A stretch of 43,902 nt of DNA from Candidatus Hodarchaeota archaeon (GTDB lineage: Archaea > Asgardarchaeota > Heimdallarchaeia > Hodarchaeales > YT1-039): contig JAEOTF010000080.1 in the NCBI GenBank assembly GCA_016840025.1, positions 1 to 43,902 of the forward strand. Direction: 5' to 3'. The position numbers were made by a program, and so were the translations under genes. A model generated the notes under the pieces. That model worked only from the letters and a program-made list of their open reading frames with translations, was not told the origin of the DNA and did no database searches. This document shows positions 8,726 to 18,133 of the stretch, piece by piece (the first letter of the stretch is position 1; the number at the start of each line of letters is the position of its first letter).

Positions 8726-9256
8726 TTAACTAATCAATTTAAGTTGTGATTCCTTGTCCATAATCTTAGCGATGGCTTGTGCATTATTTGCCTTTTTAGT
8801 GCGTCCTAGAAACTGAGAATCTGGCTGTTCAGATGAGTTTGTTACGAATCGGAACTCCCACTCCTTAATTGACAAATTTCTTCGTCGGTATTGGCGAATT
8901 TCAAAGCCTTGTATGATAGAATAATTAATCATGGTTTTGTGAGGAATTAACCCTAATACTGAGATTTTTATGATAATAAATTTCTCCTTAGGATGAATTT
9001 CAATTGAATAGGGAAGTAAGATTAGCGCTATTACACCTCTACAAAATAACGCTAAACCTATGCCAAACAAAAGCATAGCGAATGTAGATACCCCTTCTAC
9101 AGAAGAAAACACATAAATCAGTGCTAATAATACTAATCCCGCTGTAATATAAACTGTACAAATAAATTTATCCATTTGTGATCTTTGAAACTGAATTGTT
9201 CCATCAGGGAACTTTCGAACTTCAGAAGAGATGGTAGTCATTGAGATAATGTCCAT
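8726..9256 (-). CDS. two-helix membrane protein with PH-like cytoplasmic domain
   Basis: About 176 residues. A short N-terminal strand region (SSEVRKFPDGTIQFQRSQMD) leads into two adjacent helices (about FICTVYITAGLVLLALIYVF and a second ending ALILLP), then a C-terminal beta-rich domain (YSIEIHPKEKFIIIKIS ... YSIIQGFEIRQY) resembling bacterial and archaeal PH-like membrane proteins. I chose the ATG at 9256 because AAGGTG lies 6 nt upstream. A longer frame opening with TTG at 9301 would run into the start region of the divergent ndk gene. Function unknown; PH-like domains behind two helices are often lipid- or protein-binding scaffolds. Confidence 0.6.
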   Translation of the reverse strand: MDIISMTTISSEVRKFPDGTIQFQRSQMDKFICTVYITAGLVLLALIYVFSSVEGVSTFAMLLFGIGLALFCRGVIALILLPYSIEIHPKEKFIIIKISVLGLIPHKTMINYSIIQGFEIRQYRRRNLSIKEWEFRFVTNSSEQPDSQFLGRTKKANNAQAIAKIMDKESQLKLIS

Positions 9257-9360
9257 TTCTTGCACCTTATCATAGCTAGTTGCCAAAAGGAAGATATGCA
9301 AATTTATATTGTCTAAACTTTGATGTCATTCAAATCTTTATAAAATGGAAGATGCGTAAA

Positions 9361-9807
9361 ATGGAACGGACTTTTCTCATGATTAAGCCTGATGGCGTGC
9401 AAAGAGGTCTTATAGGGAAAGTAATTAATCGTATGGAGCGCAAAGGTCTCAAAATTGTTGCCTTAAAGATGGTAAATATGGATAGAACCATAGCTGAAGA
9501 ATTGTACGATATTCACAAAGGTAAAGGATTCTTTGAGTCATTAATGGATTTCGTAACCTCTGCACCAGTTGTCGTGATGGTTTTGGAAGGAGAGAACGCA
9601 GTAGAGGTTGTTAGGCGGTTGATCGGTGCTACGAAATCCTTTGAGGCCTTACCAGGTACCGTTAGGGGTGATCTCGGCCTAACAACGGGAAAAAATGTAG
9701 TACACGCCTCTGACGCGCCTGAAAGGGCAAAATATGAGATGAATATCTTTTTCAAAGATATGTTCATTGATTATCAAAGAATAGATGAAGAATGGATTTA
9801 TGAGTAA
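9361..9807 (+). CDS. ndk: nucleoside-diphosphate kinase
   Basis: A complete NDK of about 148 residues, the normal family length. It transfers the gamma phosphate of ATP to nucleoside diphosphates through a phosphohistidine, balancing the (d)NTP pools in the cytosol. Visible hallmarks are [20 protein letters not shown] at the N-terminus, [15 protein letters not shown] and the catalytic histidine in [14 protein letters not shown] (the usual form is HGSD). The ATG at 9361 gives the canonical M-E-R-T-F start; an ATG three codons upstream (9352) is possible. TATA-like elements lie at 9303-9310 and 9337-9345, implying a very short leader. A strong hairpin terminator follows. Confidence 0.96.
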   Translation: MERTFLMIKPDGVQRGLIGKVINRMERKGLKIVALKMVNMDRTIAEELYDIHKGKGFFESLMDFVTSAPVVVMVLEGENAVEVVRRLIGATKSFEALPGTVRGDLGLTTGKNVVHASDAPERAKYEMNIFFKDMFIDYQRIDEEWIYE

Positions 9808-9813
9808 GTCAAA

Positions 9814-9867
9814 AAATCTTATCTTTTAGTGCTTCAAAAGGATAAGATTTCACTAGTTCCCTTTTTT
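9814..9867 (+). terminator. hairpin terminator after ndk
   Basis: An inverted repeat with arms AATCTTATC/GATAAGATT, extended by TTTT/AAAA with one bulged G, spans 9814-9850. It is followed by CCCTTTTTTAG at 9859-9869. The stem plus T-run immediately after the ndk stop codon looks like an intrinsic-type terminator separating ndk from rsmB. Confidence 0.65.
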
Positions 9868-9907
9868 AGAATAGCCGAAAGCAATCTAAATCCTAGAGTG
9901 GGGTTTC

Positions 9908-11239
9908 ATGGAAAGAGAAGAACTTGCTGCGGATGTTCTTACGTTATTAGCGGATAAGGGTGTTTCATTAAGGGAAGCTCTAAATCAGGTATATCGAGGG
10001 CCTCAAAAGGGGGGCGAAGCGCGTTCTGCAGTTCATGCCTTGACATTTGAAACAATACGCCATAAAAACCTTGTTGATGCGATTCTTAATCGAGCTCTTG
10101 GCAATATTTCATTGAAAAAGCTTGATGCTTTTCAACGTAACCTCTTACGCGTCGCTACATACAGAATACATTTTGAAAAGGAACCTGCTGCACTTGTCAC
10201 CAATGCTGCAACAGAAATAACTTCTAATCGTCTGAATTCCTCTAAGAGTGCTCTTGTAAATGCATTACTACATCGGATAGAAGGTCTTGACCCTGATTCT
10301 GTGATACAGTCCTTTCAAGACAAATCAGTTCAGCTCGGTTTGAAGTATTTCCATCCTACATTCCTTGTTCGTGATTTGATGGATTTTTTAGGTGAAGAAG
10401 AAACAAAAGAACTCCTTTACGCCAATAACATCCCACGTCCCCGCCATATTCGCTTAAATCTGTTATTAGATCGTGATGAAACCCTCAGAATTTTAAGAGA
10501 AGAAGCTGTAGAGTTTAAAATTGATCCTCTCATGGATGATGTATTACTTATCCACAAATCAGAAAAAGCTCTGCCCTTACTTCCAAGTTTTCAAGAAGGA
10601 CGGTTCTATATACAAGATCGTGGCAGTGCATTAATTTCTCATGTCCTCGGTGTAAAATCGAATGATTTACTCCTTGATGCTTGTGCAGCTCCAGGTGGTA
10701 AAACAACTCATTTAGCCAGCCTTCAACACGATAAAGGCCGAATAATTGCTTCCGATCGAAATTTAAGACGTCTTCATGCTTTAGCCAAGAAATTACCTTT
10801 CTATCAGATCCATAGTGTCCATACAATCCATCTAGATATTTCTAATGAACCTCCTTTTCGCACTAAATTTGATCGTGTACTTGTAGATGCGCCGTGCAGT
10901 GGATCTGGTTCATTCTCATCTCGTCCAGAATCAAAGTGGAAACTTGATCGATCGCAAGTTCGAGCGTTATCTCGTCGTCAGCTTCGTATTCTGACTAATA
11001 CCTCGAAAATTGTTAGAAATGGCGGCGTTCTTCTCTATGCTACCTGTTCTGTTCTCCCCATAGAAAACGAAGAAGTTGTTCAGAAGTTCTTGGACTCCAA
11101 AGAAGGAAGTAAATGGGGACTTATAGATGCTGATCCTTTCCTAGGGGATCGGTCACCAGTTTTACCGCAGGGTCAAAGGCTTTATCCCCATAAACACAAC
11201 ACTGAAGGCTTTAGTATCTTTAAAATGCAACGTATTTAG
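9908..11239 (+). CDS. rsmB: RsmB-type RNA m5C methyltransferase (NusB-like domain plus NOL1/NOP2/Sun domain)
   Basis: 443 residues with the bacterial RsmB layout. An N-terminal NusB-like helical domain (about 1-145, with ARSAVHALTFETIRHKNLVD) is followed by a NOL1/NOP2/Sun methyltransferase. Seen motifs: SAM-binding LLDACAAPGGKTTHLA (about 257-272), motif IV VDAPCSGSGSF and motif VI TCSVLPIENEEVV. Both catalytic-type cysteines (PCSG and TCS) are present, so the two-cysteine chemistry of RNA cytosine-C5 methylation should work. By family the target is 16S rRNA C967 or an archaeal rRNA/tRNA cytosine; which one cannot be read here. Its stop codon overlaps that of the convergent radical SAM gene by 4 nt. 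Confidence 0.85.
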   Translation: MEREELAADVLTLLADKGVSLREALNQVYRGPQKGGEARSAVHALTFETIRHKNLVDAILNRALGNISLKKLDAFQRNLLRVATYRIHFEKEPAALVTNAATEITSNRLNSSKSALVNALLHRIEGLDPDSVIQSFQDKSVQLGLKYFHPTFLVRDLMDFLGEEETKELLYANNIPRPRHIRLNLLLDRDETLRILREEAVEFKIDPLMDDVLLIHKSEKALPLLPSFQEGRFYIQDRGSALISHVLGVKSNDLLLDACAAPGGKTTHLASLQHDKGRIIASDRNLRRLHALAKKLPFYQIHSVHTIHLDISNEPPFRTKFDRVLVDAPCSGSGSFSSRPESKWKLDRSQVRALSRRQLRILTNTSKIVRNGGVLLYATCSVLPIENEEVVQKFLDSKEGSKWGLIDADPFLGDRSPVLPQGQRLYPHKHNTEGFSIFKMQRI

Positions 11240-12291
11240 AAGAAAAAACGTTTAGGACGCGTTTGGCTGAATTCTCCAATTATAGGAATAGATTCTCCGC
11301 ATTTATTACATTTCTTTTCGGAACTGAGTTCACGATTGATGATATCATAGCCATTTCTCTCAATGAGCTTAGTATTACATTTAGGACAGTAAGTATGGTT
11401 ACCAGAACCTCGTAAATTCCCAAGGTAGACAAATTTTATGCCTATATCCCGAGCTAGCTTTTCTGCCATTTCTAATGTCTTTACTGGCGTTGACCGCCGA
11501 TCTTGCATTTCGTGATGAGGAAAGAATCGTGAAAAGTGGATCGGAGTGTCGGGACCTAAGATGCCAATGTGCCATTGTACGAGGCGTTGTAGTTCCTCTT
11601 TTGAATCATTTAATCCTGGAATGACTAATGTGGTTGTTTCAACATGGACCCCATTCTCCTTAAAGATACGAGCTGTTTCTAGCACAGGATCAAGGTGCCC
11701 CTTACAGATTTCAACATAAAAATCATCGGTGAATCCTTTTATGTCGATATTAGCTGCACTAATGACTTTTGCAACTTCTTCAGCTACGTCTGCATTAGTA
11801 TACCCATTTGTTACCAATATAACATCAAGATTACTCTTTTCACATTCCGCAGCGATATCGATAAGGTACTCATACCAAATCAACGGTTCGTTGTAGGTTA
11901 AACTAATGGAAGGGCATTTCATTTCTTGGGCTTCTTTAACAGCCTTTTTTGGAGAAATGAAACGGGTAGTGCGTGTGCTTTTAGCTGTACTAATGCTCCA
12001 ATTTTGACAATGAAGGCATCCAAGATTACAGCCGATTCCTCCCAGTGACCAAGTCGCTGAACCAGGCCAAAAGTGATAAAGAGGTTTCTTTTCGATAGGA
12101 TCAGGACCCACGCTGGAGATGCGCCCATATGTGCGCGCAATCAGTGTCCCCTCCTTGTTTTCACGTGTTCCACACCAACCTTGCTTATCGGGGCGAATTA
12201 CACAAAATCGGGGACAGAGAGTGCATCGAAAACTCCCGGTCTCTCGTTGCTCAAAATGGGCCCTAGCCTCAACGATTTTTTTTGCTTCCAT
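11236..12291 (-). CDS. amrS: AmmeMemoRadiSam system radical SAM enzyme
   Basis: 351 residues. The radical SAM cluster motif CNLGCLHC (C-x3-C-x2-C) lies near residue 93. Upstream is the family-specific segment C-T-L-C-P-R-F-C ... GWCGTREN, and downstream TYNEPLIWYEYLID and the VTNGYT strand typical of the pyruvate-formate-lyase-activase-like AmrS group. A C-terminal zinc-ribbon-like module (YCPKC ... KKCNKCGE) ends in a basic/aromatic tail. The AmmeMemoRadiSam trio consists of AmmeMemo, AMMECR1 and this radical SAM enzyme, and its reaction is still poorly defined. Neither partner is in this window. Gene ends overlap with rsmB. Confidence 0.85.
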   Translation of the reverse strand: MEAKKIVEARAHFEQRETGSFRCTLCPRFCVIRPDKQGWCGTRENKEGTLIARTYGRISSVGPDPIEKKPLYHFWPGSATWSLGGIGCNLGCLHCQNWSISTAKSTRTTRFISPKKAVKEAQEMKCPSISLTYNEPLIWYEYLIDIAAECEKSNLDVILVTNGYTNADVAEEVAKVISAANIDIKGFTDDFYVEICKGHLDPVLETARIFKENGVHVETTTLVIPGLNDSKEELQRLVQWHIGILGPDTPIHFSRFFPHHEMQDRRSTPVKTLEMAEKLARDIGIKFVYLGNLRGSGNHTYCPKCNTKLIERNGYDIINRELSSEKKCNKCGESIPIIGEFSQTRPKRFFF

Positions 12292-12475
12292 CTCTTATGC
12301 GTCCGATTTCTTCTAACAAAACTTCTAGTCTAAAAAAACTAACTGTAGATCTTAACGGAGCTCTAAGGACATAAGCGTGATATTCGCTCTGTAATGATAA
12401 TTAATGAATGAACAAATTCGTTGGGGGATGATATGAGATAAACAGATCGCGTTATGCTATAAAAAATCAGAAAAA

Positions 12476-12579
12476 TGGTGGGCTCGGCCGGGGTCGAACC
12501 GGCGACCTGTGCGGTTTACTCTTCGATCCGCTATTGACAGAATGTGAGCGCACCGTCATAACCACTAGACCACGAGCCC
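12476..12579 (-). tRNA. tRNA-Val(CAC) with a 28-nt intron; CCA encoded
   Basis: On the minus strand from 12579: acceptor GGGCTCG/CGAGCCC, D arm with AGTGGTTA loop, anticodon stem GTGCG/CGCAC, anticodon CAC in loop CTCACA-C, T stem GCCGG/CCGGC with loop TTCGACC, discriminator A at 12479 and an encoded CCA (12478-12476). A 28-nt intron (12542-12515) separates nucleotides 37 and 38, the canonical archaeal site; shifting the cut by one (36/37) gives the same product. CTC (32-34) can pair with GAG in the intron, leaving ACA as a bulge, but the opposite bulge is larger than 3 nt, so the bulge-helix-bulge is relaxed. A TATA-like AAAATATC about 26 bp upstream of the 5' end (near 12605) fits a direct tRNA promoter. 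Confidence 0.93.
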
Positions 12580-12729
12580 TCATTTATTCCCCGTTCTGCG
12601 GATATTTTAGGCTTTTCACTTAACGTAATTGAGAAGTTTTATTGCTTCTTGATTTTTTGGGTCAAATTATGATTCTTCCAATTGATTTAAGATATACACA
12701 AAGGATTCCTTCCATTTCAAGATCAGGTA

Positions 12730-13650
12730 GTGTCTGAAAATAATCATGGAGTTATAAATTGCTTGCTCTGTCTTCAAAAATACTATACTGATGAGTTTCC
12801 TAGAAAATTGAATACCACTACTTCTGAGCCTCTCTTCTTCCTCTCCCACGCTCATTCTGATCATACACGAGGAATTAAAAATGTAATGAGACATCAAGAT
12901 GCATTAATAGTTTGTACTCCGATAACTTCACGCATTATTGAAGTGATGAATGGGATTCCACCTGAAAAATGTTTATTAGTCGAACCAGGCCAAATTCTTG
13001 CTCTAGATAAGGTACAAGTTCATATAATCGATGCCAATCACTGCCTCGGGAGTTGTATGTTTGTTTTTGAGTCAGAAAACCAGAAAGAAGTTTATACTGG
13101 TGATTTTCGATTCAATACCGAGATGCGGGAACATAAGGATCTGTTAATTTTTCCCAATATCTGTTGGATGGATCAGACCTTCAATGATCCACGATTTGTA
13201 TTCCCGAGTCAGAGAGAGGCTATTGATGAGATTGTCCAGATTATGCTCGGCCACTCAGAAGAGGATATCTTCATTGGCTGCTATACAATAGGAAAAGAAA
13301 AGATCTTAGACATAATGGCTAAAATTAGAAAAACAAAAGTGTACGCTCCTACACGGCTACGTAAAATCTATAAAGCTCTAGAACTGGATTTCGTGACCGA
13401 TGATTTTTCGAACACCTCTTTATTTGCATATTCTTCCAGCTTTCTTCAAAAACCTACACAAAAATATTCCAAAACGCTATTAAATAAGATCCTAAAGGGC
13501 ATACGTCTTTTTCCCACAGGATGGGCTTGCCTTAATAGCGATCGTCCTGAAGAAGGTATATATTTTGTTCCATACAGTGAACACAATGACTATCCAAGAC
13601 TTCGGTCATTTATTGAAATGATTCAACCAGAAGTGACCAAGCCAATATAG
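12730..13650 (+). CDS. SNM1/PSO2/Artemis-like metallo-beta-lactamase nuclease
   Basis: 306 residues. The zinc-binding motif 2 reads SHAHSDH (H40, H42, D44, H45), followed by ANHCLGSCMF, YTGDFRFN (beta-lactamase motif 4), WMDQTFNDPRFVFPS and a C-terminal VPYSEHNDYPRL. The last two are signatures of the beta-CASP/DRMBL domains of the eukaryotic DNA cross-link-repair nucleases (SNM1A, Apollo, Artemis, PSO2). By family it is a 5'-3' exonuclease or hairpin endonuclease acting on damaged DNA ends. It is shorter than eukaryotic members, amounting to the catalytic core only. The start is GTG; no alternative in-frame ATG precedes the first motif. It sits alone between the tRNA and the rRNA leader. Confidence 0.82.
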   Translation: MSENNHGVINCLLCLQKYYTDEFPRKLNTTTSEPLFFLSHAHSDHTRGIKNVMRHQDALIVCTPITSRIIEVMNGIPPEKCLLVEPGQILALDKVQVHIIDANHCLGSCMFVFESENQKEVYTGDFRFNTEMREHKDLLIFPNICWMDQTFNDPRFVFPSQREAIDEIVQIMLGHSEEDIFIGCYTIGKEKILDIMAKIRKTKVYAPTRLRKIYKALELDFVTDDFSNTSLFAYSSSFLQKPTQKYSKTLLNKILKGIRLFPTGWACLNSDRPEEGIYFVPYSEHNDYPRLRSFIEMIQPEVTKPI

Positions 13651-13748
13651 TAGTGCTCTCTTCTTTGGTTTTAAAAGAACCATCGATGAAAATACGATTA
13701 TTCTGACTATTATTACTCTAATCTAGGATCTTACAAGGAGAATTATTG

Positions 13749-13929
13749 TTTATATAATAGGAGATAATCTAATAAGTTGAATGCAGTGAAAGTGTCAGGC
13801 TATGCAAAATCTTCAAAAGCTGTTAATAGACCCCATTTGGAAAAAAACCATAATATGAATTAGGTTTGTTACTTAGTTGGGTTAAAATCCAATATTTTTA
13901 ATAGTTAATGATAGAAAACGATATATTAA
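13749..13929 (+). promoter_or_regulatory. candidate rRNA promoters (two TATA boxes)
   Basis: In the 730-bp gap before the 16S gene, two elements look like archaeal promoters: TTTATATAAT at 13749-13758, and a purine-rich BRE-like GAAAACG (13914-13920) joined to TATA ATATATTA (13921-13928). The second would start transcription near 13950, giving a leader of about 430 nt. Which one is used cannot be told by eye. The rest of the gap up to 14063 holds no convincing gene. Confidence 0.4.
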
Positions 13930-14063
13930 ATCATAGGGGTCTAATATCAAGGAAAATAAGAGATTCAAAACTTAGTGTCGAGTTAACTGAGATAGCAAAG
14001 CCCCTGGGTGTTAAAATTTCTGTGCATAGTTTTAAAAATGAGGAGGTGGGCACTTCTATTTAG

Positions 14064-14258
14064 CTCAATTACCCTTTCTTAATTGAGTAAGGGCTTCAGT
14101 GATAGTCCTAGACCTGTGAAACATCCAAAAAGAAAGCTGGTCTGAACACTGCCGACATCCTGGCGGCAAGAAAACGTCACCCGCAGAAGATGCGGGTAAG
14201 CGAGACCAGGAGAGTCCCTACTCTGGTAACAGAGTCATGTTTCTCGTCGGAAAGGGAC
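14064..14258 (+). ncRNA. structured 16S pre-rRNA leader (or separate structured RNA)
   Basis: A dense set of perfect helices upstream of the 16S gene. Hairpin CTCAATT/AATTGAG (14064-14070/14081-14087) has a loop CCCTT (14072-14076) that can pair with AAGGG (14089-14093) as a pseudoknot. CTGGTCT/AGACCAG (14137-14143/14203-14209) encloses TGCCG/CGGCA (14150-14154/14164-14168) and ACCCGCA/TGCGGGT (14179-14185/14191-14197). GTCCCT/AGGGAC (14214-14219/14253-14258) encloses ACTCTG/CAGAGT capped by a GTAA tetraloop (14220-14235). It does not match RNase P RNA, SRP RNA or 5S rRNA as I know them. Most likely it is the folded leader of the 16S transcript. Confidence 0.6.
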
Positions 14259-14381
14259 GGACAATCTAAAACGTGCAGAAAATTCTCTAAATCTGCCAAT
14301 TCGGAAATATCATTCCATGTATAGGCAGAATCCAATGCCCCTGTCAATTATTTATTTACCTAATGCGAACTATAAGCAGTA

Positions 14382-15938
<1,557 letters not shown>

Positions 15939-16144
15939 CGTTTAAGTTGGTGCATACCAGCTTACCTCCTGACCGTAACAGGTCAGGGGCCTTTACAGGC
16001 CATTGACAATCCTTGTATTGTTGATGGAACTCCTTAGCGCTCATGGATGTTATGGTGTGCTGTTACGGGTCTGCAATTGGATTGATACCGGTTTATTGTG
16101 TTTTAGGTTGTCCGAAAAGTAGTGAGAAACAGTCGTAAAGCTTT
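15939..16144 (+). other. 16S 3' trailer with hairpins
   Basis: The 3' trailer contains the perfect hairpins CCTGACC/GGTCAGG (15967-15986) and GGCCT/AGGCC close behind. TGGATGTT (16044-16051) and GGTCT (16068-16072) are complementary to AACATCCA (14120-14127) and AGACC (14110-14114) in the leader, a candidate processing stem around the whole 16S. No tRNA or other gene is visible here. Confidence 0.4.
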
Positions 16145-16200
16145 GGAGTGTCCTACCGCTAAAAGATTCTATTTTTGAATGGTAGGCACTCCCTCCCTCC
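16145..16200 (+). terminator. terminator-like hairpin behind the 16S transcript
   Basis: A long stem GGAGTG(T)CCTACC / GGTAGGCACTCC (16145-16157 with 16181-16192, one bulged T), with an AT-rich loop, is followed directly by the pyrimidine tract CTCCCTCCCCCTCTT. It is the last structured element before the oppositely oriented gene at 16512, so it likely ends the solitary 16S transcript. From 16201 to 16511 I see nothing else recognisable. Confidence 0.6.
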
Positions 16201-16511
16201 CCCTCTTACATTGTTTACTTCTTATCTTTCATTTGTTATTATTTCAATCAATAATCTGTCTTATGGCTATTTAGAGGAAATAGAGGGGCATTGATGGCAT
16301 GTTTACAACTAAATATCGAATTAGGCGAGAAAGCAGGATTTCTGTCTCAAAAGACTATTAGAAACTCGATTATCGCCACCAATAACATAATGGACGAAGA
16401 ATGTATTCTCTTTTTTCAAAAACAATAGATATGGAACAAAAATTGATGAAAATATTTACGAAACTACAGGTAATGGCTTGAAAGGGATAAAAAAGAAGGG
16501 AAAGAGGAGTG

Positions 16512-17162
16512 CTATCTCTTACGTACGAGATAGATCACCATAACCAGTAAACCGAGTTGAGTAAAGACTAGTAAAAGCATAAAAGTGTCGAATTCGGGAG
16601 TTACGACATCATCATAATAGGTTTTGAACGTTGCATCGATGTTTGGAGCGCCTTCATACGTACCTCCACTATAAGTGTCACTCATCGTAGCCAGCCACAT
16701 TATCGGATCATCAGGCGTCGTATAAGAAGGATCCGCAACGAGAATATAGTAGGTTGAAGATATAGTGATACTCACTGTAGTAAATGTAATATTAATCCAA
16801 GCACCCGTTTTATGTGTAAGTCCAGATATGTCAACAGTGTCACTCGCCAAGGGGGTACTCCCATCAGAGGCATCGTCCACCGCTATACTGAGATATCTGC
16901 CAGTAGGATCTTCTGTATGGTCGTTAAAAGCATAAATACTTACTCCAGCAATACCATCAACCGAAGGAGTGAAGCTTTGCCAGTTATGAGTAGTGATTAG
17001 ATTCACACCTACATCATAAGTTGTTTGTTGTTGATCAACAACAAGAGCATTAATACCGCCTGCTGCGGGAATAATAGAGGTATTATTCCAAGCGAAGCTT
17101 GTCAGTAGAAATAAGAGACAAGTGAATAAACACAAGAGAGATTTTTTATTCAAGCCCAACAC
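16512..17162 (-). CDS. secreted beta-sandwich surface protein with C-terminal anchor
   Basis: 216 residues: a signal peptide (about 1-36), an extracellular domain (about 40-185), a short spacer, then PEFDTF and a C-terminal helix ending YLVRKR. The domain has the pattern W-Q-S-F-T-P ... GVSIYAF ... ISSTYYILVAD ... DTYSGGTYEGAP. This is common in extracellular beta-sandwich domains of archaeal and bacterial surface proteins, in which an aromatic-rich sheet precedes a Y-x-G-G turn. The PEF before the helix recalls PEF-CTERM archaeosortase signals. The ligand is unknown. Confidence 0.7.
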   Translation of the reverse strand: MLGLNKKSLLCLFTCLLFLLTSFAWNNTSIIPAAGGINALVVDQQQTTYDVGVNLITTHNWQSFTPSVDGIAGVSIYAFNDHTEDPTGRYLSIAVDDASDGSTPLASDTVDISGLTHKTGAWINITFTTVSITISSTYYILVADPSYTTPDDPIMWLATMSDTYSGGTYEGAPNIDATFKTYYDDVVTPEFDTFMLLLVFTQLGLLVMVIYLVRKR

Positions 17163-17499
17163 CTTTCTTTAAGACTTCATTTAGAGTCTTCAGTTTTTTT
17201 CAATGATAATTTCGTTTATTAGGCTTTCTATAGATTCAAAATAGTTCAATAGCTCAAAAATGGGGGAAGCTACAAGCGAAAACATCATCGATGTCAACCT
17301 TCCACAACCCAGTTGAAACCCTTCTTTTTTCAAAAATCAATCAATGATGGACAGAATTGCGTCTAAAGTGGCAGGTTATCCTACAACAATAAAGCAACCC
17401 CTTAACTTAACACCTCACTTAGCTTCATCAGGCAACTTTTATATAAAATCTTCCTGTCCCTCTATTCTAGCATATAATGATATAGAGTGATTGGTAAAA
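17163..17499 (+). promoter_or_regulatory. divergent intergenic region with promoter of the 17500 gene
   Basis: A 337-bp gap between divergent surface-protein genes. A strong palindromic TATA element TTTTATATAAAATC lies at 17437-17450 and would start transcription near 17470, giving the 17500 gene a ~30-nt leader. A weaker ATATAATG lies at 17472-17479. GTGAT (17487-17491), complementary to the 16S 3' end, lies 8 nt before the ATG at 17500. Nothing else is recognised. Confidence 0.5.
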
Positions 17500-17979
17500 A
17501 TGCGGAAAATCCTACTTAGTTTGATTATATTACTCCTCGTCCCGTCTTTGATGCCTAGTTGTGCAAGCCCAAACGCCACTTATGTAGATGGCCCTGACCC
17601 TTATGATGATGCTTTAGATATTGATTATATCATTGTTAACCAAGAGTGGATTAATGTCACCTATCTAGATGTCCCAGCTCCACCAATCTTTATCTATGGT
17701 CTAGAGCTTAGTGATGATGGTACGAATAGTGATGTTTATTTTGACTCCGATGATGCAGTTTTGGAGGGGTTCACTCTTACCTGGAATATCTCAGCTACTG
17801 TTTCAGGATGGGATGCAGTGTATTTTAGAACACACGTCCTCCCTGGGCAGGATATGTATCCGGACGACTTATCTTTTGCAGGTCCCGATCCCGATGCAGT
17901 ACCAGAACTTCCCGTGACTCTTGTTCTCCCTCTTCTTGTGAGTTTGCTTGCGATGTTTAGCCTCTATCGGCGAAAATAA
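17500..17979 (+). CDS. small secreted protein with PEF/VPE-CTERM-like tail
   Basis: About 159 residues: a signal peptide (MRKILLSLIILLLVPSLMPS), a short acidic beta-rich domain with DPYDDALDIDY and N-x-T/S sequons (NAT, NVT, NIS), then VPELPVTLVLPLLVSLLAMF and a short basic end LYRRK. The V-P-E-L-P motif, one helix and terminal R-R-K form a tripartite sorting-signal layout very like archaeal PEF-CTERM or VPXXXP-CTERM proteins. I chose the ATG at 17500, which has GTGAT 8 nt upstream; a TTG three codons earlier (17491) is the alternative. The mature domain is not recognised. Confidence 0.7.
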   Translation: MRKILLSLIILLLVPSLMPSCASPNATYVDGPDPYDDALDIDYIIVNQEWINVTYLDVPAPPIFIYGLELSDDGTNSDVYFDSDDAVLEGFTLTWNISATVSGWDAVYFRTHVLPGQDMYPDDLSFAGPDPDAVPELPVTLVLPLLVSLLAMFSLYRRK

Positions 17980-18133
17980 AGCAAATCTTACCTTTTTTTT
18001 CCTAAATTTCTTTTCCTTTTCTGTGATTCTATAGCTGTTACTGTTATTTTATCAGGTTCCTTCGCCATTAGTAATAGCCACAATGACCCTTACCCTGTGA
18101 ATCAAGAAAAAAAGAATGGAAATGAAATGGTTC

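Noticed and set aside
13851..13905. tRNA-like arm (TTGG...CCAA) in the rRNA leader
   Set aside because: No matching acceptor, D or anticodon arm, and the loop does not fit the T-loop consensus.
14064..14258. RNase P RNA or SRP RNA
   Set aside because: The conserved RNase P core sequences and the SRP GNAR/GGAA loop motifs are absent.
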